The notes under the pieces: model-generated | Database searches by the model: none | Told to the model about the DNA's origin: nothing | Seen by the model: only the letters and a program-made list of their open reading frames with translations | DNA from: Rhodopirellula bahusiensis | GTDB taxonomy: Bacteria > Planctomycetota > Planctomycetia > Pirellulales > Pirellulaceae | DNA: 64,000 nucleotides | Direction: 5' to 3' | Assembly (NCBI RefSeq): GCF_002727185.1 | Contig: NZ_NIZW01000004.1 | Coordinates: forward strand, 62,001-126,000 | Shown: one piece after another, positions 1 to 8,012 of the stretch | Numbering within the stretch: position 1 is the first letter of the stretch | How the letters are laid out: every line of letters begins with the position of its first letter | Position numbers and translations under genes: made by a program

Positions 1-158
1 TGAATCAACTCATCCACCACTTCGGTCCCCGAGGTGGTCGCCAGCCCATGCAGTTCTTCCAACGGATCTTCTTCGACCACGGTGTCGGGCAGGATCAAAC
101 GAGCCAAGATGCTACGTTCGGGAGAGTCGTCGTGCAGGGTGATGTGTTTATCTGACAC
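1..158 (-). CDS. hflX: HflX-like GTPase, N-terminal part (runs off the left edge)
   Basis: The minus strand reads from a GTG at 156-158 off the left edge of the window, giving about 52 residues. The segment with 'DPLEELHGLATTSGTEV' followed by a VxxLxQ-like end matches the N-terminal domain of HflX, a ribosome-associated GTPase, in which 'DPLEEL..LA.TAG' and 'V..L.Q' are the conserved landmarks. The GTPase motifs themselves lie outside the window, so the assignment rests on this short block. The GTG is the first good start in frame. It lies 89 bp downstream of uvrC on the same strand and may be co-transcribed with it. Confidence 0.6.
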   Translation of the reverse strand, partial: MSDKHITLHDDSPERSILARLILPDTVVEEDPLEELHGLATTSGTEVVDELI

Positions 159-247
159 GAGTGATAGGGCGCCTTGGTCGAAAAGGTTGGAAGTGAAGTC
201 GTGACTTCATTTTAGTCTTAATACGGACCCTTCGCACTCGGAAAGGT

Positions 248-1684
248 TCACCGCTCGAGACTGGATTTACTACGCAAAATGTGGTGGTAATGTTGGGCAA
301 ATCGGTGAGATTCATCGCGAACGTACTGTAGCAAACGCAGTGCAAACGCGTTTTTGCTCAGCCTGAGCGGTTCGGAAATTCCCGGACGAAAAATTTCTTC
401 GTCGCGTTTCGCGAGGCTAATCACCGTCGGCGGCTGAATGTCTTGATCTCGAAAAGCAGCCATCGCCGCGTTGAGTTGACCTTTGCCACCATCGATCAAC
501 AACACGTCCGGAAACGCCTCTTGGCGATCCGATAACCCACGGAAACGTCGCGACACAACTTCGTAAATGCTGCGGAAGTCATCAATGCCTTTGACTTCCT
601 GAATGCGAAATCGCCGGTAACCGGGCTTGAACGGCAGTCCGTCAATGAATTGGACGAGACTGGCGACGGTTTCGTTCCCTCCCAAGTGAGCGATGTCGAC
701 GCCTTCGATCACGCGTGGCATCTCGGAGAGTCCCAACACCTTCTTCAGTCCCGCCAATCCCTTTTGAGGATCGATGTAGAAAACTTCGGGCTGGGCGTGC
801 GTGTCCAACTCACCCCGTTCTTCCAATCGCTCGATCATGTTGATCTCATCGCGAAGAATGGCGGCTCGCTCAAAGTCCAACGCTTTGCTGGCGTCCTTCA
901 TCTCGCCTCGCATCTCGCGCAGCAACTTTGTCTTTCCACCATCCAAGAACGTTTGCAAACGTTTGATGTCGCGGCGGTAGTCCTCTTTGCTGATCCGGAA
1001 GTTGCACGGCGCGGTGCATTGATTGATGCTGGCCAACAAGCACGGTCGGAACCATTGCCACTTTTCGTCGGACTCACTGATGTCGAGCGAACAAGTTCGA
1101 AACTTGAAGATCCGCTGCATCACCTGGATCGCTCCTCGAAGAGCACCCGCACTGGTGAACGGTCCGTAAAGCTTCACGCCTTTGGACGGTGGTTCCCGAG
1201 TCACCTCCACCCGCGGAAATTCTTCCCGAGTGGTGATCATCAAATACGGAAACGACTTGTCGTCCTTCAGCTCTTTGTTGTTTCGCGGCTGAATGTCCTT
1301 GATCAGCCGGGACTCCATCAGCAACGCGTCGACTTCGCTTTCGGTTTCCACAAAGTCGATGTCGGCGATGTCACCGATCCAATCGGCCGTGCGAGCGTCC
1401 TCGCTGGCCGCCTTCAAGAAATAGCTGCTGGCGCGAGACCGAAGGTTCTTGGCCTTGCCAACGTAGATCACCACGCCGGCGGAATCCTTCATTAGATACA
1501 CGCCCGGCGACTGCGGGAATGTTTTGACTTTCCGGTTGGCTTGCTTGAAACCTTGGCTGAAATCCTGCAACACCTTCGCGGGAATCACGGAATCAGGCGA
1601 CGCCTCGACATCCGTAGTTGCCCCATCGTCGACGGGTTCATGGTCGATGGGGTCATCGTTGTTTTCGGTTTCGCGGTCGCTCAT
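248..1684 (-). CDS. uvrC: UvrABC excinuclease subunit C, short form without C-terminal HhH domain
   Basis: UvrC makes the dual incisions of nucleotide excision repair after UvrA-UvrB find damage. The 478-residue protein has a low-complexity N-terminus (1-50), a GIY-YIG nuclease domain (about 56-135; 'PGVYLMKD', 'IYVGKAKNLR'), four cysteines at 198, 215, 223 and 227 that fit the UvrC iron-sulfur site, a UVR motif (about 253-288) and the RNase H-like nuclease domain with D330, D398 and H460. The protein stops about 18 residues after that histidine, whereas the usual protein of about 600 residues continues into tandem helix-hairpin-helix motifs. The start at MSDRETEN is preferred over an in-frame ATG or alternative start 27 codons upstream, because the upstream part has no family resemblance. 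Identification is secure. Confidence 0.95.
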   Translation of the reverse strand: MSDRETENNDDPIDHEPVDDGATTDVEASPDSVIPAKVLQDFSQGFKQANRKVKTFPQSPGVYLMKDSAGVVIYVGKAKNLRSRASSYFLKAASEDARTADWIGDIADIDFVETESEVDALLMESRLIKDIQPRNNKELKDDKSFPYLMITTREEFPRVEVTREPPSKGVKLYGPFTSAGALRGAIQVMQRIFKFRTCSLDISESDEKWQWFRPCLLASINQCTAPCNFRISKEDYRRDIKRLQTFLDGGKTKLLREMRGEMKDASKALDFERAAILRDEINMIERLEERGELDTHAQPEVFYIDPQKGLAGLKKVLGLSEMPRVIEGVDIAHLGGNETVASLVQFIDGLPFKPGYRRFRIQEVKGIDDFRSIYEVVSRRFRGLSDRQEAFPDVLLIDGGKGQLNAAMAAFRDQDIQPPTVISLAKRDEEIFRPGISEPLRLSKNAFALRLLQYVRDESHRFAQHYHHILRSKSSLER

Positions 1685-1812
1685 TCGTCCCTGTTGTGGG
1701 CAAAACCATGGTTGCGGATAGACACTCGCATTGGACCGCGAGCCTGCCTGTTTGGCAACAATCACGTCCGGACGACCACGGCTAGAGCGAATGCCGGACC
1801 ACTTTCAGAGAA

Positions 1813-2907
1813 TCACTCGTAGCGAATGCCGCGTAGCGGTGGGCCCGTGGGTGCGTTGGCGGAATACGCTGCGGCTGAACCTGGCATCCCCACCGACTGC
1901 GTCCAGGGAGCTTCCGAAGCGGGCACGATCGGCCCCGTCGATGCGGGGCTGTATCCCATCGCTCCCGTCGCGGTGCTTCCAAATCCTCCCGGCGAGCCCA
2001 TGCCGGCCATCCGGACCAAGTCGACCTTGTTCGGGTTGGTTGTCGGCATCGTGAACAATTCGGGATCACCTGACAACAGCTGATTGACTGTGTAAGAGGC
2101 AACCTCCAACTGCATCGCAAGAGGTGGACCGGCGGCGGGGAACAATTCCATTTTGACTCGGTGTGGCAAAACGACATTGGCCGCTTCGTTGTACCGGTGA
2201 TCCGAAGAAACACTTTTCGCGACGAGCCGAACATCCGGCGAATACAAGAATAAGTTGGTGACGTAACCCTCCGACGGCTCGATGAAGATCACTCGCTGAT
2301 AGGTCCCGGACGAAGATGGCACCGAAGTCCTAACCTCGATCAATCCATCGCTGCGAAGCACCGGCACGCCAAGCACGGAACTCGGGTCCAAACGAGCCAA
2401 ACCGATCGCTTCGATCAACCAACTCGGATCGACGGGCAAGATCGACCGATTCAATTGTGCCGCGTACTCACTATGATTGGCGTGGAACAACGTTTTCTTG
2501 GTCATGGTTTCTGGGACTTCGAACCAGAACTCGTTTTCGTTACTACCGAGATCAATGCCCGCTCCCATGATGACTGGGACGCTGGCCTTCAGTCGAAACT
2601 GCTTCTCTCGCTGCAGATTCACTGTCGCGTTGAGTTTGGGAACCGCCGGCATCGACAACACATCCAACTTGGCGGAGTTCGTCGACAATTGCTGAACGGC
2701 GTCCGTCCGATTGACCGCTGCGGCGAGCTGATAAATGTCGGGCGATGCATTCAAAACCACCGGCGGTGCCGGAAAGGGCGTGTTCGAAACCGCTCGAACG
2801 CATCCCGTGGTCAACGTCAGCAGACCAATCGTCGCGATCAAACCGACCAACGCAATTTGTCGATCACTCATGCGAATCGATGCGGGCAAAGAGAACGTGG
2901 AAAGCAT
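1813..2907 (-). CDS. Putative lipoprotein, LolA/LolB-like fold suspected
   Basis: This 364-residue protein has an N-terminal hydrophobic segment ending in the lipobox-like 'LLTLTTGC', which predicts a lipoprotein. The body (residues about 60-280) has the alternating beta-strand look of LolA/LolB-type lipid or lipoprotein carriers: 'ATVNLQREKQFRLKASVP', then 'NEFWFEVP' and later 'HRVKMELFPA'. The last 70 residues are rich in Gly, Ser, Ala and Pro and probably disordered. An internal ATG at residue 13 would give a more typical signal peptide, so the true start may be 36 bp downstream. It follows the 188-residue unknown gene by 12 bp on the same strand, so the two are probably one operon. The lipid-carrier fold is an inference from pattern only. 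Confidence 0.7.
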   Translation of the reverse strand: MLSTFSLPASIRMSDRQIALVGLIATIGLLTLTTGCVRAVSNTPFPAPPVVLNASPDIYQLAAAVNRTDAVQQLSTNSAKLDVLSMPAVPKLNATVNLQREKQFRLKASVPVIMGAGIDLGSNENEFWFEVPETMTKKTLFHANHSEYAAQLNRSILPVDPSWLIEAIGLARLDPSSVLGVPVLRSDGLIEVRTSVPSSSGTYQRVIFIEPSEGYVTNLFLYSPDVRLVAKSVSSDHRYNEAANVVLPHRVKMELFPAAGPPLAMQLEVASYTVNQLLSGDPELFTMPTTNPNKVDLVRMAGMGSPGGFGSTATGAMGYSPASTGPIVPASEAPWTQSVGMPGSAAAYSANAPTGPPLRGIRYE

Positions 2908-2919
2908 CGGCGTCTTTTC

Positions 2920-3486
2920 TCATTCAGGAAGTTCGTCGACGTCACGGTAAATCAGATCGATCAATTCGTCTTGGAGCGTGCCGGCTTCGGAAGCCCCGAT
3001 CGCCACCACTTCCACTTCCATCGTCGACTGGTCCAAATTGGACATCAGCAGCATCGTTTCGCGAGGCTTTGGCTCAGGCGTGTTCGTCTCGCCTTCGTCG
3101 CTTGGGTCTCGCTCGGGCGCACCGATTGGTGAACCTGTGGCCGTGGGCTCAATGGTTTTCAAATGACGTTTTCTCAACAGCAGCAACGCCAGCAAAAACC
3201 GACTCTTCGCCGCGGCGGGCTGCTCCGCCATCGATCGCAACAGCTCGATCAAAACCTCGGGAGGCGCGATTTCACGCTTCTTCTCTTCCGCTCGAGGCAC
3301 CCGGTTCTTCCACCATCCGATCGCTTCTTCAGGCGGCCCCTTCCAAGCGTCCGCGGCAATGTCGACTCGCTTGAAGTCCTCGTCGGCTTCCAAGACCACG
3401 GAATAATAGACCTCGCCCGGTTCCAACGGACGGTCGCCAACGCTGCAGCGCCGGGTGGTTCGGTTGATCTTGTATTCGCCAATCAT
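2920..3486 (-). CDS. Conserved hypothetical protein
   Basis: I do not recognise a named family. The 188-residue protein begins with a short Cys-containing block ('INRTTRRCSVGDRPLEPGE') that resembles the start of planctomycete proteins handling one-letter Cys sites, followed by 'WWKNRVP' and a charged, Pro-rich region. There is no signal peptide or membrane segment. It is probably cytoplasmic. It lies directly upstream of the lipoprotein gene, 12 bp apart, and reads like its operon partner. Codon use and composition match the neighbouring genes, so I regard it as a real gene of unknown role. Confidence 0.7.
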   Translation of the reverse strand: MIGEYKINRTTRRCSVGDRPLEPGEVYYSVVLEADEDFKRVDIAADAWKGPPEEAIGWWKNRVPRAEEKKREIAPPEVLIELLRSMAEQPAAAKSRFLLALLLLRKRHLKTIEPTATGSPIGAPERDPSDEGETNTPEPKPRETMLLMSNLDQSTMEVEVVAIGASEAGTLQDELIDLIYRDVDELPE

Positions 3487-3705
3487 GATTTGACCCTAGC
3501 AAAGCAAACTTGCCCGCCGAAAGACAGCTTCTGAGCTTGCAGAACCGGCCTCCGATGGCGTATTCGGAAAACATCCAGCGACCTGTGTTCCGCCGCGAAT
3601 GCAGCCCCATTCTCAGGGAAAAAAGACCTCGCTGGACCATGAATCACATTGTTTTGTGACTCAATTCACTTCCAACTGATTCCGTCGCTGCTTTCTGGTC
3701 GTTCG

Positions 3706-4305
3706 ATGCCATCCAATTCTCCCGACGATTCTGCTTCGTCCACGCTCAAACCAAACACGACCACGTCGACGGTTGTTGTGGCGGACCCGAAACCTCTCTC
3801 TTTGTTGGCAACCGCTGGCATTTTGCACCACGAGGGGATGCGATGCATTTGTGCTCGCAGCACCGACGCCGTCCTGAAAGCGTTCGAACTGGAACTGGCC
3901 GACGAGACTTCCGTGCTGCCCAAGCTCCAGGCTCGGATTGACGATGGCCATCCCAAACCAACCGAATTGGAACCCTCGTCAAATCAAACGCCGACAAAAT
4001 TCGCGATCGACCTGCTCATCTGGGATGTCGCCGACGACCCCATGAGCGTGCTGACAATCATCCAGCAAATCCGTCAGATCGCACCGTTCCAGAATTTGCC
4101 AGTCGTATTGCTAGCTGATTCCAAATGGGCGGGGCTGGAAAAGAAAACCGAAGCCGAGGCCGCTCCCACGCACTGCCTCTTCAACCCGATCGACCCCAAA
4201 TCGCTGATCACGATCGCTCAGCATTTGCTGTGGATGCCATCGCTGCAAGCGACGCACCGCCAACGAGGCAGCCGCCCCAATCGCCCGGGCTGGGTCACAC
4301 TCTAG
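3706..4305 (+). CDS. Degenerate response-regulator receiver-like protein
   Basis: The 199-residue protein has a receiver-like fold pattern: strand 'TVVVADPKPLSL', helix, 'DLLIWDVADDP' with an Asp at the position of the phospho-acceptor, then 'LPVVLLAD' and a C-terminal 'NPIDPKSL' where receivers have K-P. The acidic pair near the N-terminus is reduced and the conserved Lys is replaced by Asn, so phosphorylation-dependent switching is doubtful. No output domain follows. The first 20 residues are Ser/Thr-rich. The start at MPSNSPDD is chosen over an ATG 57 bp upstream, because the upstream residues look non-coding. It stands alone on the plus strand and converges on the CMD-family gene. Confidence 0.7.
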   Translation: MPSNSPDDSASSTLKPNTTTSTVVVADPKPLSLLATAGILHHEGMRCICARSTDAVLKAFELELADETSVLPKLQARIDDGHPKPTELEPSSNQTPTKFAIDLLIWDVADDPMSVLTIIQQIRQIAPFQNLPVVLLADSKWAGLEKKTEAEAAPTHCLFNPIDPKSLITIAQHLLWMPSLQATHRQRGSRPNRPGWVTL

Positions 4306-4319
4306 GGACCCCAGAAGCA

Positions 4320-4381
4320 TTAGCCGCCGTGCGTTGGCACCGGTTCCCACGACGCAACCGGGCCGAACGGCCATCGGCTAA
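4320..4381. repeat. Cloverleaf-like dispersed repeat, copy 1
   Basis: A 62-nt element between two convergent genes. The ends pair as a 7-bp stem (TTAGCCG at 4320-4326 with CGGCTAA at 4375-4381). Inside are three hairpins: GTGC/GCAC (4329-4332, 4337-4340), CGGTT/AACCG (4341-4345, 4356-4360) with a 10-nt loop ending CACGACGC, and GGCC/GGCC (4361-4364, 4369-4372) with loop GAAC. A second copy lies at 15937-15997. Confidence 0.8.
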
Positions 4382-4439
4382 GTGGTGCAGTTTGCAACGT
4401 GATTTGTCCCGCGCGTGACAAACATGCCGCCACGAGCGA

Positions 4440-4754
4440 TCACTCCGGCTTGGGTTCAATCACGTCTTCCACCCACGACTTGGCTCGCATCATCGTGGGA
4501 AAACCGATTGTCGGTGCGGACAGCATCGCAACGTGTCGCAGATCATCCGGTGTGCACCCGGCCTCCAACGCCTTGCGACAATGAGAATGCGCCGCGCCTT
4601 CCAAACCAGCGCCCAATGAGATCGCGAGTTTGACCAACGCCACCTCGCGGTCGGTCAACGGACCGCATTCGCGAGCCGCCTTGCCCAGATCTTCGTAGGC
4701 ACGCATGTACTCGGGATGATCGGCGTGCATCTGGCGGTAACGTTTGGGAATCAT
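4440..4754 (-). CDS. Carboxymuconolactone decarboxylase (CMD/AhpD-like) family protein
   Basis: The 104-residue protein fits one CMD domain: 'LTDREVALVKLAISLGAGLE', then 'AHSHCRKALEAGCTPDD', then 'VAMLSAPTIGFP'. The family forms small all-helical oligomers, some acting as decarboxylases and others (AhpD type) as peroxidase reductants using a CxxC pair. Here there is one Cys in the active-site helix (HSHC) and no CxxC, so AhpD-type disulfide chemistry is unlikely. The substrate cannot be told. Its ATG overlaps the cobA-hemD stop by 4 bp (ATGA at 4751-4754), so it is translationally coupled to a tetrapyrrole gene. Confidence 0.88.
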   Translation of the reverse strand: MIPKRYRQMHADHPEYMRAYEDLGKAARECGPLTDREVALVKLAISLGAGLEGAAHSHCRKALEAGCTPDDLRHVAMLSAPTIGFPTMMRAKSWVEDVIEPKPE

Positions 4755-6283
4755 GTTGTCTCCGCGTCAAGAATCGCTTGGGTCAAAGAATGCATTGTCG
4801 CGGACTTAGCGATCGCGTCGACACGCCATCCCAATTCGCGAACCGTTTCCGCGGTCAACGGGCTGATGACCGCGACTTTGGTCTCGCCGATCGAATCGCC
4901 CAACCAACGGTGAACGTTCCTCGCCGTCGCGGGACTGGTCAACGTGATCCAGTCCAACGGATGCTCGTTCAATCGGGCTCGCGTCGCTGGATCCATTTCC
5001 GCCACGTCACGATTTTCATACGTGATCACTTCGCGAACGCTGGCCCCGGTCGCTCGCAAGCCATCGGCTATGACGTCGCGGCCTCGCTGGGTTCGCACAA
5101 TCAAAGTGGACTTGAGTGGCCGCTGAGCCTGTTGCAACATTTCCAACAACGCGTCGGCGTCAAAGGTTTCCGGAATCCAATCCGCTCGCAGGTGATAGCT
5201 CTTCAAAACACTCGCCGTTGCGTCGCCAACCACCGCGATCTTCAGCCCGCCCAAACAACGCATGTCGCGACCGACCTCGAGCAACCGATCGAAGAAGAAC
5301 CTCACGCCGTTGCGGCTGGTGAAAACCAACGAGTCAAACGATTCCAACTGTTCGATCGCGGCGTCCACATCGGACCAGTCATCCGGTGCCGCAATCTCGA
5401 TCGCCGGTTGAACGACCACGCTTGCCCCCAACTCTTCCAGCGGCCGCGCCAATTGGTCAGCCTGATCCTTCGGCCGAGTGACCAAAATGCTCTTTCCGGA
5501 GAGCGGTCGGCGGCTGAACCAATCCATCGACTCCGCCAACCCTGTGACCTCGCCAACGATCGTGATCACTGGCGGTCGGAACTTGCTGGCGGGAGTCAGA
5601 TGCCCAGCTACCTCGTCCAACCGGCACTGAATTTTTTGCTGATCCTGCAAGCTGCATCGCCGCAGAATGGCACAGGGCGTTTCGGGATCTTTGCCGCTGG
5701 TGATCAATGCGTCCGTCCATTGCTTGGCCGTCGTGACGCCCATGTAGATCACCAGCGTGCCGGGGAATCGAGCCAGAGCCGGCCAATCCAAATCCGACTT
5801 TGCCTTGCCCGGTTCCTCGTGCCCGGTCACCAAAGCCACGGCCGACGCAATTCCGCGGTGGGTTATCGGAATCCCAGCGTAGGATCCCGCCGCCAACGCC
5901 GCCGTGATTCCCGGCACAATTTCGAACGGAACTCGCTCCGCTTTCAACGCGTTGACTTCTTCGCTGGTCCGAGCGAACACGGCCGGGTCGCCACCCTTCA
6001 GCCGCACGACTCGTTTGCCTGCTTTGGCGTGCCGGATCATCTCGGCGATGATCTCGTCCTGCTTCCAAATTCGCGATTGCCCGTGTTTACCGACGCATTG
6101 ATGAACCGCTTGCGGAGCATGGACCAGCATTTCGACGTTGCTCAGCCCGTCATACAGCACAACCTCGCAATCCTGCAGACATTCCTGACCGCGGAGGGTC
6201 AACAGGCCCGGGTGCCCGGGTCCTGCCCCCACCAATGCGACGAATCCCGGTGTTGTTTCAGAAAGAGCGAGTTCAGAATTCAA
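4751..6283 (-). CDS. cobA-hemD: Fused uroporphyrinogen-III C-methyltransferase / uroporphyrinogen-III synthase
   Basis: This 510-residue fusion combines two steps of tetrapyrrole synthesis. Residues about 13-255 are the SAM-dependent methyltransferase (CobA/SUMT) with 'VALVGAGPGHPGLLTLRG', 'VVRLKGGDPAVF', 'VPGITAALAA' and 'GIPITHRG'. It methylates uroporphyrinogen III to precorrin-2. Residues about 265-505 are HemD, with 'ILVTRPKDQADQL', 'FDSLVFTSRNGVRFFF' and 'WITLTSPATARN', which cyclises hydroxymethylbilane to uroporphyrinogen III. The first possible start is a TTG at 6281-6283; no ATG precedes the conserved block, so the start is uncertain by a few codons. It is followed by the CMD-family gene with a 4-bp overlap. 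The domain order is common in bacteria with this fusion. Confidence 0.95.
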   Translation of the reverse strand: MNSELALSETTPGFVALVGAGPGHPGLLTLRGQECLQDCEVVLYDGLSNVEMLVHAPQAVHQCVGKHGQSRIWKQDEIIAEMIRHAKAGKRVVRLKGGDPAVFARTSEEVNALKAERVPFEIVPGITAALAAGSYAGIPITHRGIASAVALVTGHEEPGKAKSDLDWPALARFPGTLVIYMGVTTAKQWTDALITSGKDPETPCAILRRCSLQDQQKIQCRLDEVAGHLTPASKFRPPVITIVGEVTGLAESMDWFSRRPLSGKSILVTRPKDQADQLARPLEELGASVVVQPAIEIAAPDDWSDVDAAIEQLESFDSLVFTSRNGVRFFFDRLLEVGRDMRCLGGLKIAVVGDATASVLKSYHLRADWIPETFDADALLEMLQQAQRPLKSTLIVRTQRGRDVIADGLRATGASVREVITYENRDVAEMDPATRARLNEHPLDWITLTSPATARNVHRWLGDSIGETKVAVISPLTAETVRELGWRVDAIAKSATMHSLTQAILDAETT

Positions 6284-6448
6284 GGAGATGCGGCTTTTTC
6301 GCGATAAAGAGGGTTGGAAAACAAGATTATGGAACTTCTCCGTTGACCTGGACAGTCGGCTGATCGGACGTCATACTCCTCGATTCCAAATTTTGACCAA
6401 TTTGATCCATTCCTTACCATTGCGTGTCCGCCGGACACTCCGAGCGAA

Positions 6449-6721
6449 ATGCCAAACACTTCAAGCGCCTCGAAACGTCTGCGTCAAAACGAAAAACGTC
6501 GTTTGCTCAATCGTGCTACCCGTAGCAACATGCGATCCACCATTCGTCGTGTCCGCGAAGCCGTCGAAAACAACGATCTGGACACCGCAAAGAGCGAATT
6601 CCAAGCCGTCCAAAAGAAATTGGACCGTGCCGCAGCCAACAACTTGATCCACAAGAACGCCGCTGCTCGCACCAAGAGCCGTTTGAACACGCTGATCAAG
6701 AACGCAGCTCAAACTGCCTGA
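6449..6721 (+). CDS. rpsT: 30S ribosomal protein bS20
   Basis: A 90-residue, strongly basic protein of the expected length for S20, with the typical 'SASKRLRQNEKRRLLNRA' start and 'IHKNAAARTKSRLN' near the end. S20 binds 16S rRNA early in assembly of the small subunit. The gene is monocistronic: it is preceded by about 165 bp shared with the divergent cobA-hemD gene, and a strong terminator lies 71 bp after the stop. Confidence 0.98.
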   Translation: MPNTSSASKRLRQNEKRRLLNRATRSNMRSTIRRVREAVENNDLDTAKSEFQAVQKKLDRAAANNLIHKNAAARTKSRLNTLIKNAAQTA

Positions 6722-6791
6722 TTCGAGCCAAGCCGGGCGACCTCGCGACACTCGCTGAGTCGCCGCCCAGCACGCCATTAAAAGACATCCG

Positions 6792-6820
6792 AAAGGTCCT
6801 GATTTCCTCAGGACCTTTTT
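6792..6820 (+). terminator. Rho-independent terminator of rpsT
   Basis: A perfect 11-bp stem (AAAGGTCCTGA at 6792-6802 with TCAGGACCTTT at 6808-6818) around a 5-nt loop ends in a T run. The A run on the other side means it could also stop transcripts coming from the convergent VTT-family gene. Confidence 0.9.
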
Positions 6821-6934
6821 CGATGCGCGGTCGGAACCTGGCCCGAAACAATGCCTCAAACAAATCGAGGCGAAAATCCGGCGAGCTGTCGCTGATTCCC
6901 GTTCGCACACCAGCTACCAGATCCGCCACCCAGC

Positions 6935-7678
6935 TCAAGCGTTCTGGCCGGCCGCTATTTCCGCCGCGGCCAATTCTCTCGCTCGATGCCGCCAAATGTG
7001 CCTGGGCACCAAAACCGACAGCAACACGGCTGCAACCACCGACGTGACCAACCCCAACCAGCGAGTCAGACTCGAGTCGGTCGCCCCGGAGATCCCCGCC
7101 CCAGCGACGGAGCCCATCGTCTCGGTCGCCACCGCCCCGCAATGAACCCACAGCAACTGCGGCCCGGCCGCTAACAATGCCGCGGCCAAGTACGGGACCT
7201 GACGAGCCCCGGAAGCTCCCATCGTGTAGCTGATGATCGTCGTTGGAATCGGTGACAAACGGACCAACAGATGCATTCCCAAATTCGCATCGCGAGCCCC
7301 CGACCGGATGATCCGAAGGGTTTCTCGCCAGGACGCGTCGGACGCTTCCGCTTCGATGTCAACCGATGAATGCCCCAGCGACCACCGGCCCAAGTGATAG
7401 TTCACCCAAGCCGACACGACCGCGGTGACAGCGAGCGTTGGTCCGCCAACCATCAAACCAAACACCGATCCCGCCGCGATGGACACAAACGTTTTGGGGA
7501 CGAACAGACACATCGCCAAGGTTCCCAAAATCACAAACGCCGCCGGCCCCGCGTCGCGGCCCATGGCCAACCAATCACTGGCCAGCTCAACCCCGACACC
7601 ACTGACCAGCCCGCACACGCCGACGATGACCAACACCATCGGCAGCAGACTTCTCGCGATCTGTGCTGAACGTTTCAA
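6935..7678 (-). CDS. VTT/DedA-type (TVP38/TMEM64) membrane protein
   Basis: The 247-residue protein has several membrane segments and the VTT-domain signature 'VRLSPIPTTIISYTMGAS' (about residues 137-155), preceded by the family's re-entrant 'FVPKTFVSIAAGSVFG' loop. Members of this superfamily act as lipid scramblases or transporters in the inner membrane. The first start in frame is a TTG at 7676-7678 with AAAGG just upstream; an ATG 13 codons later is the alternative, but the positively charged TTG start gives a better N-terminus. The start lies 8 bp after the stop of a decayed DUF1552 gene tail. Confidence 0.85.
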   Translation of the reverse strand: MKRSAQIARSLLPMVLVIVGVCGLVSGVGVELASDWLAMGRDAGPAAFVILGTLAMCLFVPKTFVSIAAGSVFGLMVGGPTLAVTAVVSAWVNYHLGRWSLGHSSVDIEAEASDASWRETLRIIRSGARDANLGMHLLVRLSPIPTTIISYTMGASGARQVPYLAAALLAAGPQLLWVHCGAVATETMGSVAGAGISGATDSSLTRWLGLVTSVVAAVLLSVLVPRHIWRHRARELAAAEIAAGQNA

Positions 7679-7686
7679 ACCTTTGC

Positions 7687-7761
7687 CTATCCCAATCCTT
7701 GCAAACCCCAGTTGCGATCGTCAAAGCGATCCGCGTTCGCTCCCATCTGCTTCATCATCCA
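7687..7761 (-). pseudogene. Remnant of a DUF1552 gene (C-terminal 24 codons and stop)
   Basis: Read on the minus strand this piece encodes WMMKQMGANAD, then a divergent stretch, then LQGLG and a stop. It corresponds to the last codons of the intact DUF1552 gene at 9643-10998. The 71-nt block 7691-7761 matches 9648-9718 at about 59 of 71 positions with no gap. An in-frame stop lies immediately upstream on the minus strand, so nothing larger is preserved. It is a decayed paralogue or a recombination scar. Confidence 0.75.
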
Positions 7762-8012
7762 TCATCTACCGCGAGCATTTTGCCACGCGTGAACGAGCCA
7801 GCACGAATCGACTCGCACCTCCCCGACAGCAAGTCCGACAGTGCACCATGTCTGATGTTACCAGCAACGATAACTCTCGTCTCATTCCTGCGAACAAACC
7901 GCCTGCGTTTCATGGAATCCCTCAGCCAATCCGAGGCCCGGCTTCCAAACAATGCTGTCCAGCGACAGCTACAATGGGGGCCCGCCATCAAAGCCCACCT
8001 GTGTTGAGTGTC

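Noticed and set aside
194-209. TGAAGTC-GT-GACTTCA palindrome as a terminator between uvrC and hflX
   Set aside because: The loop would be 2 nt and the T run lies on the strand opposite to these genes, so it would not stop their transcription.
7425-8012. Long N-terminal extension of the sialidase-like protein
   Set aside because: It overlaps the VTT gene on the other strand and is not conserved in pattern, while the ATG at 8013 starts a clear signal peptide.
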